A stretch of DNA of 64,000 nt from Litomosoides sigmodontis (lineage: Eukaryota; Nematoda; Chromadorea; Rhabditida; Onchocercidae): NCBI GenBank assembly GCA_963070105.1, contig OY718803.1, positions 5,004,507 to 5,068,506 on the forward strand, given 5' to 3'. A model generated the notes under the pieces. The model did not search any database. It was not told where the DNA came from and saw nothing but the letters and a program-made list of their open reading frames with translations. Of this stretch, positions 38,401 through 50,383 are shown piece by piece; positions within the stretch are counted from its first letter, which is position 1; the number at the start of each line of letters is the position of its first letter. The position numbers and the translations under genes were made by a program.

Positions 38401-41149
38401 CAAGGTGTTTTTGCAAAAGAAAGATGTAGTTAAACTAACTGGCTTTGTTTCGCTAGAACAGGTAAGCGTAATTCATGCATAAATTTTATTTCTATTCCAT
38501 TATTTACGCTATTTAATTATGACCCATTCCTTTTTCAACTTAATATTTGCTATTTCAGTAAAGCAAGGAGGAAAATACCCATCCATTTGTTCATTCCTAG
38601 TTTAATTCGTTCAATTTTCAAAAATTCACTATATTCAACTATTAAAATTTAATTACTGTTTTTTTTAATTTTACGAAATTCTCGGCGTTCGACTTATTCG
38701 TCTTAATTTTATAAAATTTCGTCTATTGTATATGTGAGAATTTGCAGTTACTTCCACTTCCGAACTCGAAAATTTCCCAAAACGTAGCTCAAGTCGTTGT
38801 AAAAAGTCGTGAGTTGGGTCGAAGTTTGGAAGCAAAGGTCAACATTGCAACGAAGTGCGTGAAATTATCTCCTAACTCGTTTGTTTTATAAAATTTGGTA
38901 TTATCTTATTTCTCGCTGTGCACGTATATATTCAATACAGGTTGCTTCAATTCTATTTTTAGATGATTTTTCTTAATTACACAATTTTTAATCAACTCTT
39001 AAGTTATTTCATATTAAGTAAAATTGTAGTCTGTCGTTGAACCGTGAACTGCAACTTATTGTTGGTGAATTTGTGCAACAGGAACTGATTCCTGAAAGCC
39101 GTTTATGGTTTTTATGTCAGTCGGCAGCACTAAACCGTGCTGCTCTCCAACCATCAGCGATTATTCACTTAGCCACACATACGTTTGTTTTTTCTTTTAA
39201 TTTACCTGTGCATATACAGTATAGATAAGTTAATGCGTAGAAGTATTACTTGAGTTTTGATTTAGGTTGTAGAGAATTTAAGCAGAGAAGAGACGGTTGT
39301 TTTAAGATTAAATCGATCAATGATGCATTTCAGATTAGTGGATTCTCGTGATGGTACAAAATATATCATTCAGGTTGCGCATAGTGCTTCGCTACTTTTA
39401 TCAATGATACTCGTTTATGGCTGGCAGCAACGTTTGCTTTGCATGGCTCATTTGATAGGTGCCGACACGCTCCCTTCGAAAGATCAGCTGGATGCTAATC
39501 TTGTTAGTTCATCCATCACTTATCAAACCAAGCTCTGCTTTACCTTGTCGACTGAAGCGTGGTGGGACAGATGATCGTTGTACATCTTGCAGCAATTTCT
39601 GCCTCATCTATCAGCACCCGACGAAAGGGCAATTGCCGTGATGAATAGGGACGGTGATTTCGCCATCGTTAAAGGGAAATGGATTAGATTTAGTCGCAAA
39701 GTTCCAGGTGATAAAGGACAAAAAGCAAAATTTGGAAATCCTGGCAAACTGCAGGTATATTACAGTTTATGGTAGAGGGAGAAAGAAGATGAGAAATAAC
39801 AGTTTAGATTGCGGATTTTCTTAAAAAATTTTATTCACATTTCATTGAGTAGATTATTTAAAGGTAGATGCATTTAACCTGCTAAAAAATACGGTACAAA
39901 AGTTCGAAATCCCAGGTCCCGAAGGAAGCACATTTTTCGTCATCGGAGGTATGTGAGATAACTTTTAATATTCTTTGAATAAAATAAAAGTCCGATTAAT
40001 TTGTAATTGGAAATTTTTGAATTACTGAGGTCACATTTTATTAAATTTTAATGAGACATGATTATTAATGATCATTAATCAGGTGATTAAATATATTAAA
40101 CATAGCTAATAACATTGGTATATATGCTCTGCTATTGCTATATTAACTTATCGGAATATATGATTTTACGGAACAAGAGAAACCAATATGAACATTTGAA
40201 TTATTTAGAAGCTCAAGCACGTTTACCAAGCAAGAGAATACGATGCAGATCAATTCAAACTGCCGAAAATCTCGCTTGCGTTTTCAGTGTGGCAACTTTA
40301 TTCGTACTTTGCAATCCTGATAAGGTCTTACTTTTTCCTACTTCCTTCTTTCTTATTTTCTTTCAACTTTCTTCCGAATTGATCGATTGGCAGATGCAAG
40401 ATAAGCCAAGCAAGCACTTGTTATGTTATTGCACTGATAATGATGCAAAGGAGCGTTCGATAATTGGAAGTGTGACATTTCTACTTGCTGAGGTTCTTTT
40501 ATTAATATCGATAAATCGGCATCGTTTAATCAGTAGTTAGAAGTGATGAGAGGATGGAACTAAAGAAAGCAGCACAAATAGTTGGAAGCAGTCGGCGGCT
40601 GCACTAAAGCTGTAAAGTGTGTTCTTAACGCTCAGTAAATTACATGTTAGGTTCGTTCACACAGCGATACGAACAGCATTGCACATCAATGCCATAAATG
40701 GCCTTTGACAATAGCATGTGGTTATGGTAAGGCACTGCCAACCAATAGGCACATGAATTCACACCAAGAAATTAATGAAACGTTGGATGTGACCGCTGCA
40801 ATGCTTGCTGTTTGCACGGGGAGTTGCGACGATGGTACGTGTGGAGCGTGTGGTGCTTGTGGTTGGTTGAAATATTTCCTCAAATTTTGCCATTCCTTTG
40901 CCTTCATCTTCACACCTCGCCCTCACACTGGGAGCTTCCTCTTACCCTCCAATATATTTTCCATATCTCCACATTTCTGTATCGATTTCGTAATGAGCAC
41001 TCTTTCGGGAAACTACCATCCTCTCCTCTATTGTAGATTATTCTGCGCTGTGACGATATTCAGTATTTTCATACCTTATAGGTGCTTGTGGCGCATGTGG
41101 CGGTTGTGGTGGTTGTGGTGGTTGTGGCGGATGTGGAGGGTGTGGATAA
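35446..41149 (+). CDS. glycine-rich domain-containing protein (GRDP/DUF1399 family)
   Basis: Known best from plants (AtGRDP, stress-linked); the biochemical role is unproven. Seventeen exons join in frame to 837 aa: 35446-35763, 36461-36550, 36747-36968, 37151-37294, 37446-37624, 37981-38167, 38276-38461, 38748-38854, 39030-39186, 39266-39373, 39428-39502, 39593-39754, 39864-39948, 40209-40324, 40394-40492, 40651-40861, 41082-41149. Exon 9 could end at 39207 instead (+7 aa). The 75-nt exon 11 is the least certain. Two related family motifs are present: LDVHWVWHCHMLSPIHY (118-134) with DC after the next junction, and YDFDIVWHTHQVHPHCYLRDC-type residues at 248-268 (D251, W254, H255, H257, H260, P261). 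The middle is a beta-rich, C2-like stretch. The last about 39 residues are a Cys/Gly tail with 12 cysteines in ACG and GGC repeats. There is no signal peptide. The gene converges on the basigin-like gene. Confidence 0.88.
37828..37927 (+). other. possible frameshifting cassette exon in GRDP
   Basis: Between exons 5 and 6, a 100-nt open segment has a TTTCAG acceptor and a CAG/GTGAGG donor as good as those of the constitutive exons. Joined to exon 5 it stays open. Then it puts exon 6 out of frame, with a TGA within about 35 nt. Skipping it gives the continuous reading ...MYRGHPAPSF. It may be a poison exon, or chance. Confidence 0.35.
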
Positions 41150-43074
41150 ACTCATCACACTGTTGCCATAAGAAAAATGAGAAATGATTGCTTTGATGGT
41201 CGCAACTCAATACCATTGGAACTACTATAGTGTCATTTCTTCACTTTTTGGATGGATCTTTAATTTTAAATTCGATCCATTTCGGTTAACTAAATTATTC
41301 AACAGTTATTTCCACAAGCAATAGTACAATAGCCGAAATAAATTTGATAACCTAAATGGATCAAAGGAAAGTTTTCTAAACATAAAACTACCCGAAACAA
41401 CTGAAACAACTTCTTAAATTTTTACATTCAACATGATGGCATTACGATGTTTGTAAAACAATTAGCCATCTGCCCTTCTAATGCCTAAGCAACCATTCAA
41501 TACAGTTATTTTTCTATACGGACGGCTATTTTCATTGCATCCTTTAGCGCTTTTGTCCCACTGAAAATTTTCAAATTCCCTGAAGAGGAGGAAGATTCGT
41601 TTCAGCACAATTCCAAACTGCCTGCTTCTATTAATTGAATTTCGTTTGCGTCCTGTTAATTCAGAAATCACTCCCTCCTTCCTTCCTTCCTCAATTTCCA
41701 CGGAATTATCAATGAGAAAGGGTCCTACAACGTTTTCTTTTCATTTTCTGTTCATTTTTACATCAGTTGTTTTCCTGTCCTCACAAACTGTAATTAGTTC
41801 TGCCATTCAAATTCCTTTTTTCTTGATCCCTAAATATTCTTCAATTCAGATTTTTTGGAATTTGTTGATTGACAATTGCAGTACAACTTGTCGAATTTCA
41901 TCCATTACGTAAAACCCAATTCGAATAGCAGCCCACTCCGGAAGGAGAGCAGTTATTCATAGATGCTGAAGAAGTACTGTTAATATTTTTGATTAGCTAC
42001 TTCAGTGAAGCGATCGTGGAATGTGATGGGATAGAGGAGATTCATCGTTATTAGAAAACATCTGCATAGAATGATTTCCATAAGTAGGAAACGGTTGTTT
42101 GTTTTTTTCAAGAAATCACTTCCATTCTGTGCTGAATCGAAAAAGTCTTCTCGACTAAGGCAGACTTAAACTTCCTCTCGCCTACTAATAGTCCTTACTT
42201 TACGAGAAGCATAACAGTTATTTCGCAAGCTTACAAAAATACACGTTAAAATCCCACGTATATCATTAAGACATGAAGAGAAAATAAAAGTTTTAAATAA
42301 CGAGCATTTGATTGGATAGCTGTGCTATGATGTTTTTTTCATTTGAAGTAGTTTGATGCAATTGCCAGCAATCATAGCTTAATGAAATTTAACTGAGTGA
42401 ATTGAAATGATCGCTAGCAAGCAACGCGACTGCTTTGTTAACACGAATGCTTCTAAATTAACAATAAATATAAACAACTAAAAATAACGAAGCACAGAAG
42501 AAAATATTTAGCACTGCAATCTTCCGATAAGAGAGAGGGGTGATCTGTTGTTCGTTGAGGATCGAGGCATTATCAGTTAGTGTGATGATTGAAAAAATCC
42601 AGTCGAACTATCCAATTAGAAAGTAGAAACGAGGATTTGGGAATTGCAAGTGCACGTGTGTGATATTATAATTCCATTAATTTTTGTGTGAAATTAAAAA
42701 TCTAATTTTAAACTGCATCGAATAGTTGCTTGAGAAATGGAAGAATCGATACAACTATGAGTTCTCGCAATATAATTAGTGCATACATAAAATTAGTCCG
42801 GGAAGGGTGGAAAGGAAGAAGCGCACGTACGTCCTACAGACATGACTTTTACGCTTTTCACATCACACTTTGTTTCTGCTCACAGCCTTCAGGAGCCTAA
42901 GTTCAGGGGAATCCGTCTCACGTGCCAATAAACTAATCCAATGTTTCTAAGGTCTGTCCAACCGAATACAGAAATAAAACTTCTAGCAACCGCCGATCAT
43001 CACTATAGTCTTTCTAGTCTCAGAGAAAATTAGTCGTTTTACTCAAACCTACATGTGCACAAAAATATTGCTTC
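41150..43074. other. convergent intergenic, GRDP / basigin-like
   Basis: The 3' ends of two convergent genes meet here. AT-rich, with no exon recognised. Frames near 41.5-41.9 kb are Ser/Phe-rich, overlap on both strands and look non-coding. Confidence 0.55.
41337..41342 (+). promoter_or_regulatory. poly(A) signal of GRDP
   Basis: AATAAA 188 nt after the stop codon. Confidence 0.55.
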
Positions 43075-43097
43075 TTATTTACTCTTCAACTTCCAAT
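43075..43097 (-). other. possible alternative last exon of the basigin-like gene
   Basis: A strong acceptor, TTTTTCCTTTCAG, precedes 23 nt that close the frame as DWKLKSK-stop when joined to the GTGAGT donor at 43338/43337. It would replace the read-through tail GECRTKRNEQKL. Phase matches exactly. Confidence 0.4.
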
Positions 43098-43223
43098 CTG
43101 AAAGGAAAAACAGACTTACTCGACAAAAAAAGTAATCGATTGGATTTTAATTAATTTCATTGCACTAACTGTCCAAAATCAAACAACAAAAATAAAGGAA
43201 ATCTGTTTTTTTCCGCCATAAAG

Positions 43224-43229
43224 TTTATT
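43224..43229 (-). promoter_or_regulatory. poly(A) signal between the two alternative basigin ends
   Basis: AATAAA on -, about 70 nt after the read-through stop at 43300 and upstream of the alternative last exon. It would support the unspliced terminal exon. Confidence 0.5.
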
Positions 43230-43299
43230 ATTGCACGACGATAGATCGATGGATATTTTATGCTTCACAACAAAGATTACGTGAAGAGAAATTTGAAAC

Positions 43300-45026
43300 T
43301 TACAGTTTTTGCTCATTACGTTTCGTCCTGCACTCACCGAATACGATTACGATTACCAGTAAGAGGATATTGATGATAATTACTAGTAATGGCCATAACC
43401 ACGCTAATTCACCTGTATAACGAACGTATCAAGCTTTAATACGTCAACCTTAACTTGAACAAGTAAAGTACTTATATTGTAATTCTGAGAACTTACTTTT
43501 AACTCGCAATACCCTGGCCAGCATCACTCGATGTGCTTCTATATGTCCATTGACGATGTATTCATTCGTTGCCACGCACTCATATACACCTTTATCACTA
43601 TCACTCACTTTAGCAATCAGTATTCTTCCGTCACGTTTGATATTAATACGGCCATCTCTTGTAGCTAAAGAAGAATTGAAAAATGCGCAATGCGCAATTG
43701 TTTAATTGTAATAGCAACAGCGAAGTTTATGTGATCGCTTACAGATTACTAGCGCGGTAACTTAAATTTCACATGAAGAAAATAGCGCGTTGCGTGTTCG
43801 TGTTGTTTAGCATATCCATGAAAGTGCACCCTCGCTCTTTGAATAATCCAAGATGAATTGGCCAAGAGTCAACGAGCAACTTCGATTATTGAAAGCCAAA
43901 CACTTACTGAATTCTTTTCCATCTTTGGTCCAGGAGAATCGGGGTGCAGGGAAGGCAATCACCGGACAAGTAATTTCAGCTGATGAACCTCGAATAACTG
44001 TAACACCGGTACCATCAAATGAAAACGGATCATTCTTTCGTGGCTCAAAATGCCCGCTATCCGCTAGCACCACAGGACGAACTGAACAAATGATAAGGAT
44101 TGAAGAAGTGATAAAGACTTTTTACATAGCTGGCAAAAACCGCTACGAACGAGCTGCAATTACTGAGATGCAGTTTTTAAAAACCCTCAGTTATGTTTAC
44201 AGCACTTCACGATCCTGGCGTCATTATTTAATAGAGAAATCGAACTCCTGACAACCAAAACCTGGGCAAAATTAACGGAAAGTTACGATGTTACCTACCT
44301 GCTAGAATGTTAGTAAATGAAGTTACAAAGGTAATATTTTCAACAAAAAAAACAACAAAAAAAACACCGAACACTTGATGACTGCCGTTGACACGCATTC
44401 CATTAGTTGTCGTCAGCCGGCATGCATAATTACCGGAGTCGGCGACGTCAGCTAGACCGAAATGATGATAAGCGCGCTTATGATCATTGCTTATATCTGC
44501 TTTAAACACCATACCGTCTCCCTTCCGGACAAAAACCGCCGATTTAATTTGCGCTATTGCACCTTGATCTTCCGCCTGAAAGCAAAATTTTCCGCTATTC
44601 CAACAGCAGTTCCTCGCCAGAGCAATCACTTTAAAAATAATAATTAAATGTGACAAGTTAGCCAGTTGTAGTGTAACTTCTGCACGATCCCTAAACGACT
44701 ACCAAGTATAATCCACTTTTACGATATCCTGATTCATTTTACTGAAATTTAAGCATTTAAGTTTGATAAAAAGCTGACCCAGTATTTAAATGATTGCAAA
44801 TTTCTGCATAAAAATGCAATAAAGGAGAAGCAACCTGACACCATAAGGTAACATTTTCCTGCGAACGGAGTGGATTATGAGTTGAAGTCCGAGCGGATGA
44901 AACCATTATGACAGCGTGCCGATTACCTTTCGCTTGAATTGCTCGAGAGAATCGCTGCACGGATAAGATAAATAACTGCATAACTATTAATGATAATCTA
45001 GCATGTAATGATATATTCAACAACAT
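43300..45026 (-). CDS. basigin/neuroplastin-like membrane protein, two Ig domains
   Basis: A type I surface glycoprotein; the family chaperones monocarboxylate transporters and mediates adhesion. Five exons (45026-44835, 44575-44368, 44081-43908, 43664-43497, 43412-43300) give 284 aa. Residues 1-31 are a signal peptide with a hydrophobic core of about 11-23. Ig1 spans about 45-133 with C63 and C116 (DSGNYAC). Ig2 spans about 145-247 with C172, W184 and a second Cys in KGVYEC at about 221. The single membrane helix at 252-272 follows LAWLWP, the same WP entry as basigin, where vertebrates and flies have a buried Glu; here it is N262. The short tail GECRTKRNEQKL ends at the stop. A TTTTCAG acceptor lies 9 nt before the ATG. 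N-glycosylation motifs are present in the Ig domains (ENVT, NGS). Other small two-Ig proteins cannot be excluded, but the WP-helix register favours basigin. Confidence 0.82.
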
Positions 45027-45035
45027 CTCTCGAAT

Positions 45036-45043
45036 CTGAAAAC
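45036..45043 (-). promoter_or_regulatory. likely trans-splice acceptor of the basigin-like gene
   Basis: GTTTTCAG on -, 9 nt before the ATG that begins a signal peptide, so no upstream coding exon is needed. Confidence 0.55.
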
Positions 45044-46367
45044 ATGTAATCTGAAGACGTACGTGAAACAGACGTAAATTTGAATGTGAATAAACAGCAT
45101 GGAATGAACGAAATTATGCAAAAAGAAGTGCAGCGCGAAAGATTTCATCATGAAGATGCCATCTGAAGCATGCGATGTAAAGTTTCATCAAATATAAAAA
45201 TGTTGGTGTGAAAGAGACAAAGATATGCAAAAATAATTTGCAAGAAAATGAATTTCAGATAAATGAAAATTCTCGGCACTAACAGACTGCTAGTCCGTAT
45301 GCAACTTTTCAGCTTATCAAGAAAAAACGATTTTTGGATAAAATGAATTCGCTCACGTCAAATATGGGAAAAAGCTGCTCAGTTAATTTCATAAATGGTA
45401 AATATGTCCTCCAAAAGTATGTGAGTTTAACGTTAATGTGTAGAAGATGAAGATGTGAAATGCTGAAAGGCTTGCTTCAAATATCTTTTCACTGAAGAGT
45501 TTCAAGTCAGAAACCATGTTAACCGCCAAAACCGTTTCCAATTTCAATTGAACAATTTATTTAGCTGAAGTCTCCTACGAGCTGAAGTCTATAAGATTGA
45601 TACGAAGTTGTGATATTACAAAATTACAGGAAAAAAAACCATTCTGAAGAAAGCGAGAAAACAGAAAGTGATGTCAGTGAAGCGCTGATGTCGCATTACT
45701 TTGATGATCTCTGCAGATGAAGCGTTCTTGCGAATGAGTCCTTCATTGGGAGACAAATGGAGGAGACAGAGTAAAGAATAGATGAAGTCAGTGAACGATT
45801 GAGGACACAGTAACGTAAGAGTGAATCGGAAGCGCAAATCATTCATGGAAATCATGGAAAGTTCCATCTAGAAGTGAGCATGAAAGGGGGCAGTGGCTAA
45901 CTTGTTTGCAATGAGTCACAGCTTCCAATAGCCTACCCGTTTTGTGCTAATTTAGTCTAAGGGTGAATACAGTATGCACAGGCTTACAGGGTACTTAATT
46001 ACAAGCGGTATGATTGATAATGGAGGAGGGATCTGCAAGAAAAGGGAGGATAGGGAGGAGTGATAAGCTGAGAGACGGTGATTAGTGATGGGAACGAGAA
46101 CGGATAATAAATGAACTGCTTGTTCGAAGGAGGCAGGGCTCATTAATCCATGGTGTGTGAAGTGTGTGTGCTAGTTAGCTTCGGCTCAGTGCTACAACGG
46201 TCACATTGCTTGCTGGCCGATGACCACCTGATCTTTTCCTTGTCCATCTGGTTGTTAGCCGCTTCTTCCAGGTCGACTTATTCGTTTTTCTTCCCCTCAC
46301 CTGCCACCTCCTTCATCTCCATTACTCTCCTCGCGCCTCCGTGGAAATCCTTTGGAAATGTTTTACC

Positions 46368-46423
46368 CACACACACACACATATATATATATATATACAG
46401 ACACACACATACACACAGACACA

Positions 46424-46462
<39 letters not shown>

Positions 46463-46474
46463 ATATATATATAT
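46368..46474. repeat. compound (AC)n-(TA)n-(AC)n-(TA)n microsatellite
   Basis: CA units, then TA units, then CA units interrupted by CAGACA and CATACA, then TA units again. The array is nearly mirror-symmetric. Several long Thr/His or Cys/Val frames here are artefacts. Confidence 0.95.
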
Positions 46475-47885
46475 AGATAGACAAAAACAAATATACATTC
46501 GTAAGGACGCCAAGGCACTACGGGGAGGTGATATTGATTAGATTTTTGCAAAGCGAACGTTAAATTTAGATTTAGCTGAGAGGGGGGAGGAAGGTGTTTG
46601 AATGAGTAAAGGGAGCGCGACACGTGTGATTTGCCATTCGGTTAGTTTATGTCGGTGGAATGTTTAGTGCAGGAAAATTGCATTTACCCATTTGTGCGAA
46701 TCCTCATGAAGAGCGCTGTTCCATTGGCGCATTTGTCGTATTTCTCACCGAAGGAAAAGACTGGGGAAAGTCGCCAACGATAAATAGAATAGATGAATTG
46801 AATAGGTTAGGTATGATAATGAATTGAGTCCATTTATTTAAAAATTAAAGAAAATACTTCACAAACATTTGAATCGATGGGCATCGAAAGCGAAATTTAA
46901 TAATTAAAATATTTCGTCTCTAAGAGATATCTCAGTCCTCACAAGTAATTATTTTCACTTAACGTTCTTGAATTACATCTCATTATCTGCTAACGATACT
47001 GCACCTACACTTTTATAAATAAAACAAATTTATATAATAAATTTTAAAAACGATTAATTAATTCAAAATTATTTAAACCGAACATAGACATATTTTCTGG
47101 AGGCTTTTTACTCATGAACATTATATGTTTTTAGCCACTTCTGATTTATTTTTTTAGGTAGTTTACGATTAGCAAACATTATACCCTTCATTATTAAACT
47201 TAATAATTTATTTATATTTTATACGAAATGTGAAAGTAGTCAATGATATACTTAAATTTAAAGTGTATAAGAGTTTTTTTCATGTTATTCTCCACATGAT
47301 TTATGGCTAAATTCTCTAAATTGAACACATCAGTTGAACAGATTTAACGGAAAAAATTTTGCAGGAAATATTCAATTCGTCCACCGAAACATGCAACTCG
47401 TTGTTTAAGCTTGCAAATTTCAGTACTATTAATTACGTGCTACGTAACTGATGTTTTATTAATGGAAGGATAGTATAGGAGGGGAATATTGCTCACAGAG
47501 ATGGGATACGTGGTACGTACTGAGCGAGCGACCTACCCTTATCATCCGGAAATGTGTCATTCAGGAATGTTCAGCTAGCTGTGTGCTTAGGAATTCCCTG
47601 AGGAAAGTAAAATTCTCCTTGGATTGCTTGGTAAGGGAGCGAGGGAAGGAAGTCGTTCGTTGTAGAGGTACTTTGCAGAGTTCTTTTGTGGAAGGCAAAT
47701 CGTCGTTACCATTTGCTTTCTTTTTTAACATATAAAATGAGAAGAGATATGGACATTGAGGAGTGGGGAGGGAGAAAGGAACTAAATTTCACTCTATAAA
47801 TGGAATCCTTAATCTTTGATATCACTAGCTGATAATTTTTCCCTCGTTTTAGGTACCATTTCATCATTCGATCTGACCAAATTCT

Positions 47886-47887
<2 letters not shown>

Positions 47888-47916
<29 letters not shown>
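47888..47916. repeat. (AG)n microsatellite
   Basis: Fourteen perfect AG units. Confidence 0.9.
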
Positions 47917-47919
<3 letters not shown>

Positions 47920-48761
47920 TCAACTAATAAATAGTTTTCAGTAATTGGAGCTGAAAATTTATTCCGCTGTTTATATATGTACGGCATTTAATTTCTGCTT
48001 CAATAAGATTGAAGTGAAGCCATAAGAGTCGGATTATTGCGGGTTTTTAAATAATGTTCCCACTTTTGAAACAAAAGAAGATAAATCATCATTTGCAAAT
48101 TGCGCCGAAAGAATTGTTTTCATTTTCAGTTTGCAGCTTTGGGAAGTCTTCTAACCTCAGGCTGTTCAAAAAGCCCACTCATCCACTCATTCGTCAACTT
48201 CAATTCGTTGCCGTTAAAAAACAGATTAATCAAATGGATCGGTTTGAAAGTTATCTGTAAGCCTGAAATATTCCCATTTGAATGAAGAATTTTTAAGCTA
48301 AAAAGAAACTTGGATGAGGAGTTAGCAGAAGTATTTCAAAAGCACAGCTGCGATTAAGAACAGAAATTAAATCTAAAAAACAACTGATAGCTTCATCGAT
48401 GTTTTTCTTTCACGGTTGCTAAATCCATCACTTAGCTAAGGCTGTTCTTGATGTGATTAAAGATTAAAAAAACTTTAATTAAAGTGTTCAAAGTATCTTC
48501 ATTTTTATAGATTTAAGTTTTCTTTTTTAAAATAATTTTCGTTCGTTTTGTGAAGAGATTTCCATCCTTTTTGTTACAATTAATATAAAAGTAAAGAAAT
48601 GAAATTGCTTGTGTACTGATATACTTCGCCACACATTTTAGCACTTGCGAACTTTCCGATCTCTTTGATGTGAAGCCGTTCGCTGGACCAACCAAAAATG
48701 ACATTGAGAGGAATTAATTCATCTCATTAATCTCTGTTCCTTTTATTTCTGATTATTTTAG

Positions 48762-48916
48762 CGCAAAAATCTGATGAGTTGTTGCGCTCTGTTGCGCAGC
48801 ACGCAAGCAAGCATCAGCGACGGAGTGGAAGACTGTCGTGGAAAGCACCAACAAAGGTGGATGGACGGATTGAAGCGGAAACATCCCTCGTCTACCTACT
48901 CCTCCTTCCTACGAAA
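48762..48916 (+). other. exon-like GC-richer island, unknown
   Basis: Bounded by a T-rich acceptor (TTATTTTAG ends at 48761) and an AAA/GTAATG donor-like junction. The frame is open across the whole 155 nt (phase 1 in, phase 0 out) and encodes a non-repetitive basic peptide starting QKSDELLRSVAQHASKHQRR. GC is clearly above the flanks. The opposite strand is also open, and no partner exon or family was found. It may be a real internal exon of an unrecognised gene, or a regulatory island. Confidence 0.3.
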
Positions 48917-50358
48917 GTAATGTTGCAACTGCATGGATGTTGGCTACTTTAATTTTCGTACGTCACACTTTTTTCTTTCATGAAATTATTTTGCGGTTTA
49001 TCCAATTTGATGAAACATTTATCGGGGACGGAGTGAATTGTCACAAATTCAGCAACAGCCATTTAAAACTATGAATGAAATTTCCACGAAGCTTAAGTAA
49101 GAGATAAGTGTGATGCTTAAGTTCCGCTTAACGAACAACGGGTGAAGCACTGAAAGCTCCCAGTAGATCGCATTTCCTAGCCAATTACAGTCCATATCGT
49201 GCACTTTTATTTGAAATACATGAGAAACAACGCTTACTGTAAGTCCGACAATGTACTTTGGAAAAAACAACTTTTTGACGCTTTTGATTTGCTGTAAAGC
49301 TAACCTCATCTGATCTGAAGTTCATTTAATTAAGTTGGCTTCGAAGCCGATCAACTTGATCACAGCTTACTTTCGATACATCTTCCATTCCAACTAAATC
49401 TTTTATTACATAACGTCATGCAAGCACAAGGAAAAACGTCACAAAAAATTAATCTTTCATTAATTACTAATTAATTACTCGATGATAACTTTACTGAGAA
49501 AAATTGAGAGAAGTGATAAGAATAGGGGAAGGAAGATGAAAAGCAGCGGATAAGATGCTAAATTAACAAACATTTCCAACTGGTACTTGAAGCGAGCATA
49601 TTCAATAATTCTAATTTTTGTGAAATCCTTTTTCGTCTTCAAAGGTCAAACTACAATTGCTTATGACAACGCATTGAACTGTGGTAAATTATGACTACCA
49701 TATATTTGAAAAAGAAGAAAAAATGTAATTAGACAATGCGGTCGCTTCTTACAGCATTTAACAAGAAAGTTAAAAAGCACATCGGTGAGAAATGCGCATT
49801 ATTTCATTTAAAATATCAGTTTGATACATGACGTAGCTGGACTGTTAGAGAAGGGAAGTGTGTGTGCTACACAAGATGAGTAGAATTTTAACAATTCCAG
49901 CAGTGATTCTCATAAATTTTGAAATCTCGCTGAAACGTACAAACGATAGCGAAATTCAAGTTAGCAACGAAAAAACTAGCATTCCAAAACGAATTTCTAG
50001 AAGTGTTAAGGGTATGAATGAGTGGCTTCGATCTTTGAGAGTATAAATCGATGAAGAATTCTGACAAACGAACTTTACGAGGACTTTTTCTTCACACGAA
50101 AAGAGAAAATGGAAACATCGACAGGGCGAGCAAAACATTTCGCAAAGAATTACGAGGAAAAGAAAGCAAAAGAGCTAAACTTTCGACGAGTTGAAAAATG
50201 CACTTTTTTTTTTAAAAAATATTTTTCGCTTTTTAGAAATTTACAACAACGTATTATTTTAAAAAACAGTGCAAATACCGAAAAATAAAAATATGACAGA
50301 TCTGATATCACATAGAGAGGAGAACAGATAATGTTTACAAAGCTTACCAGTAAAATCA

Positions 50359-50383
50359 GAGAGAGAGAGAGGGAGAGAGAGAC
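50359..50383. repeat. (AG)n microsatellite, one interruption
   Basis: AG units with a GGG interruption. Confidence 0.85.

Noticed and set aside
46278..46623. Thr-His and Cys-Val rich frames on both strands
   Set aside because: Translations of the compound AC/TA microsatellite.
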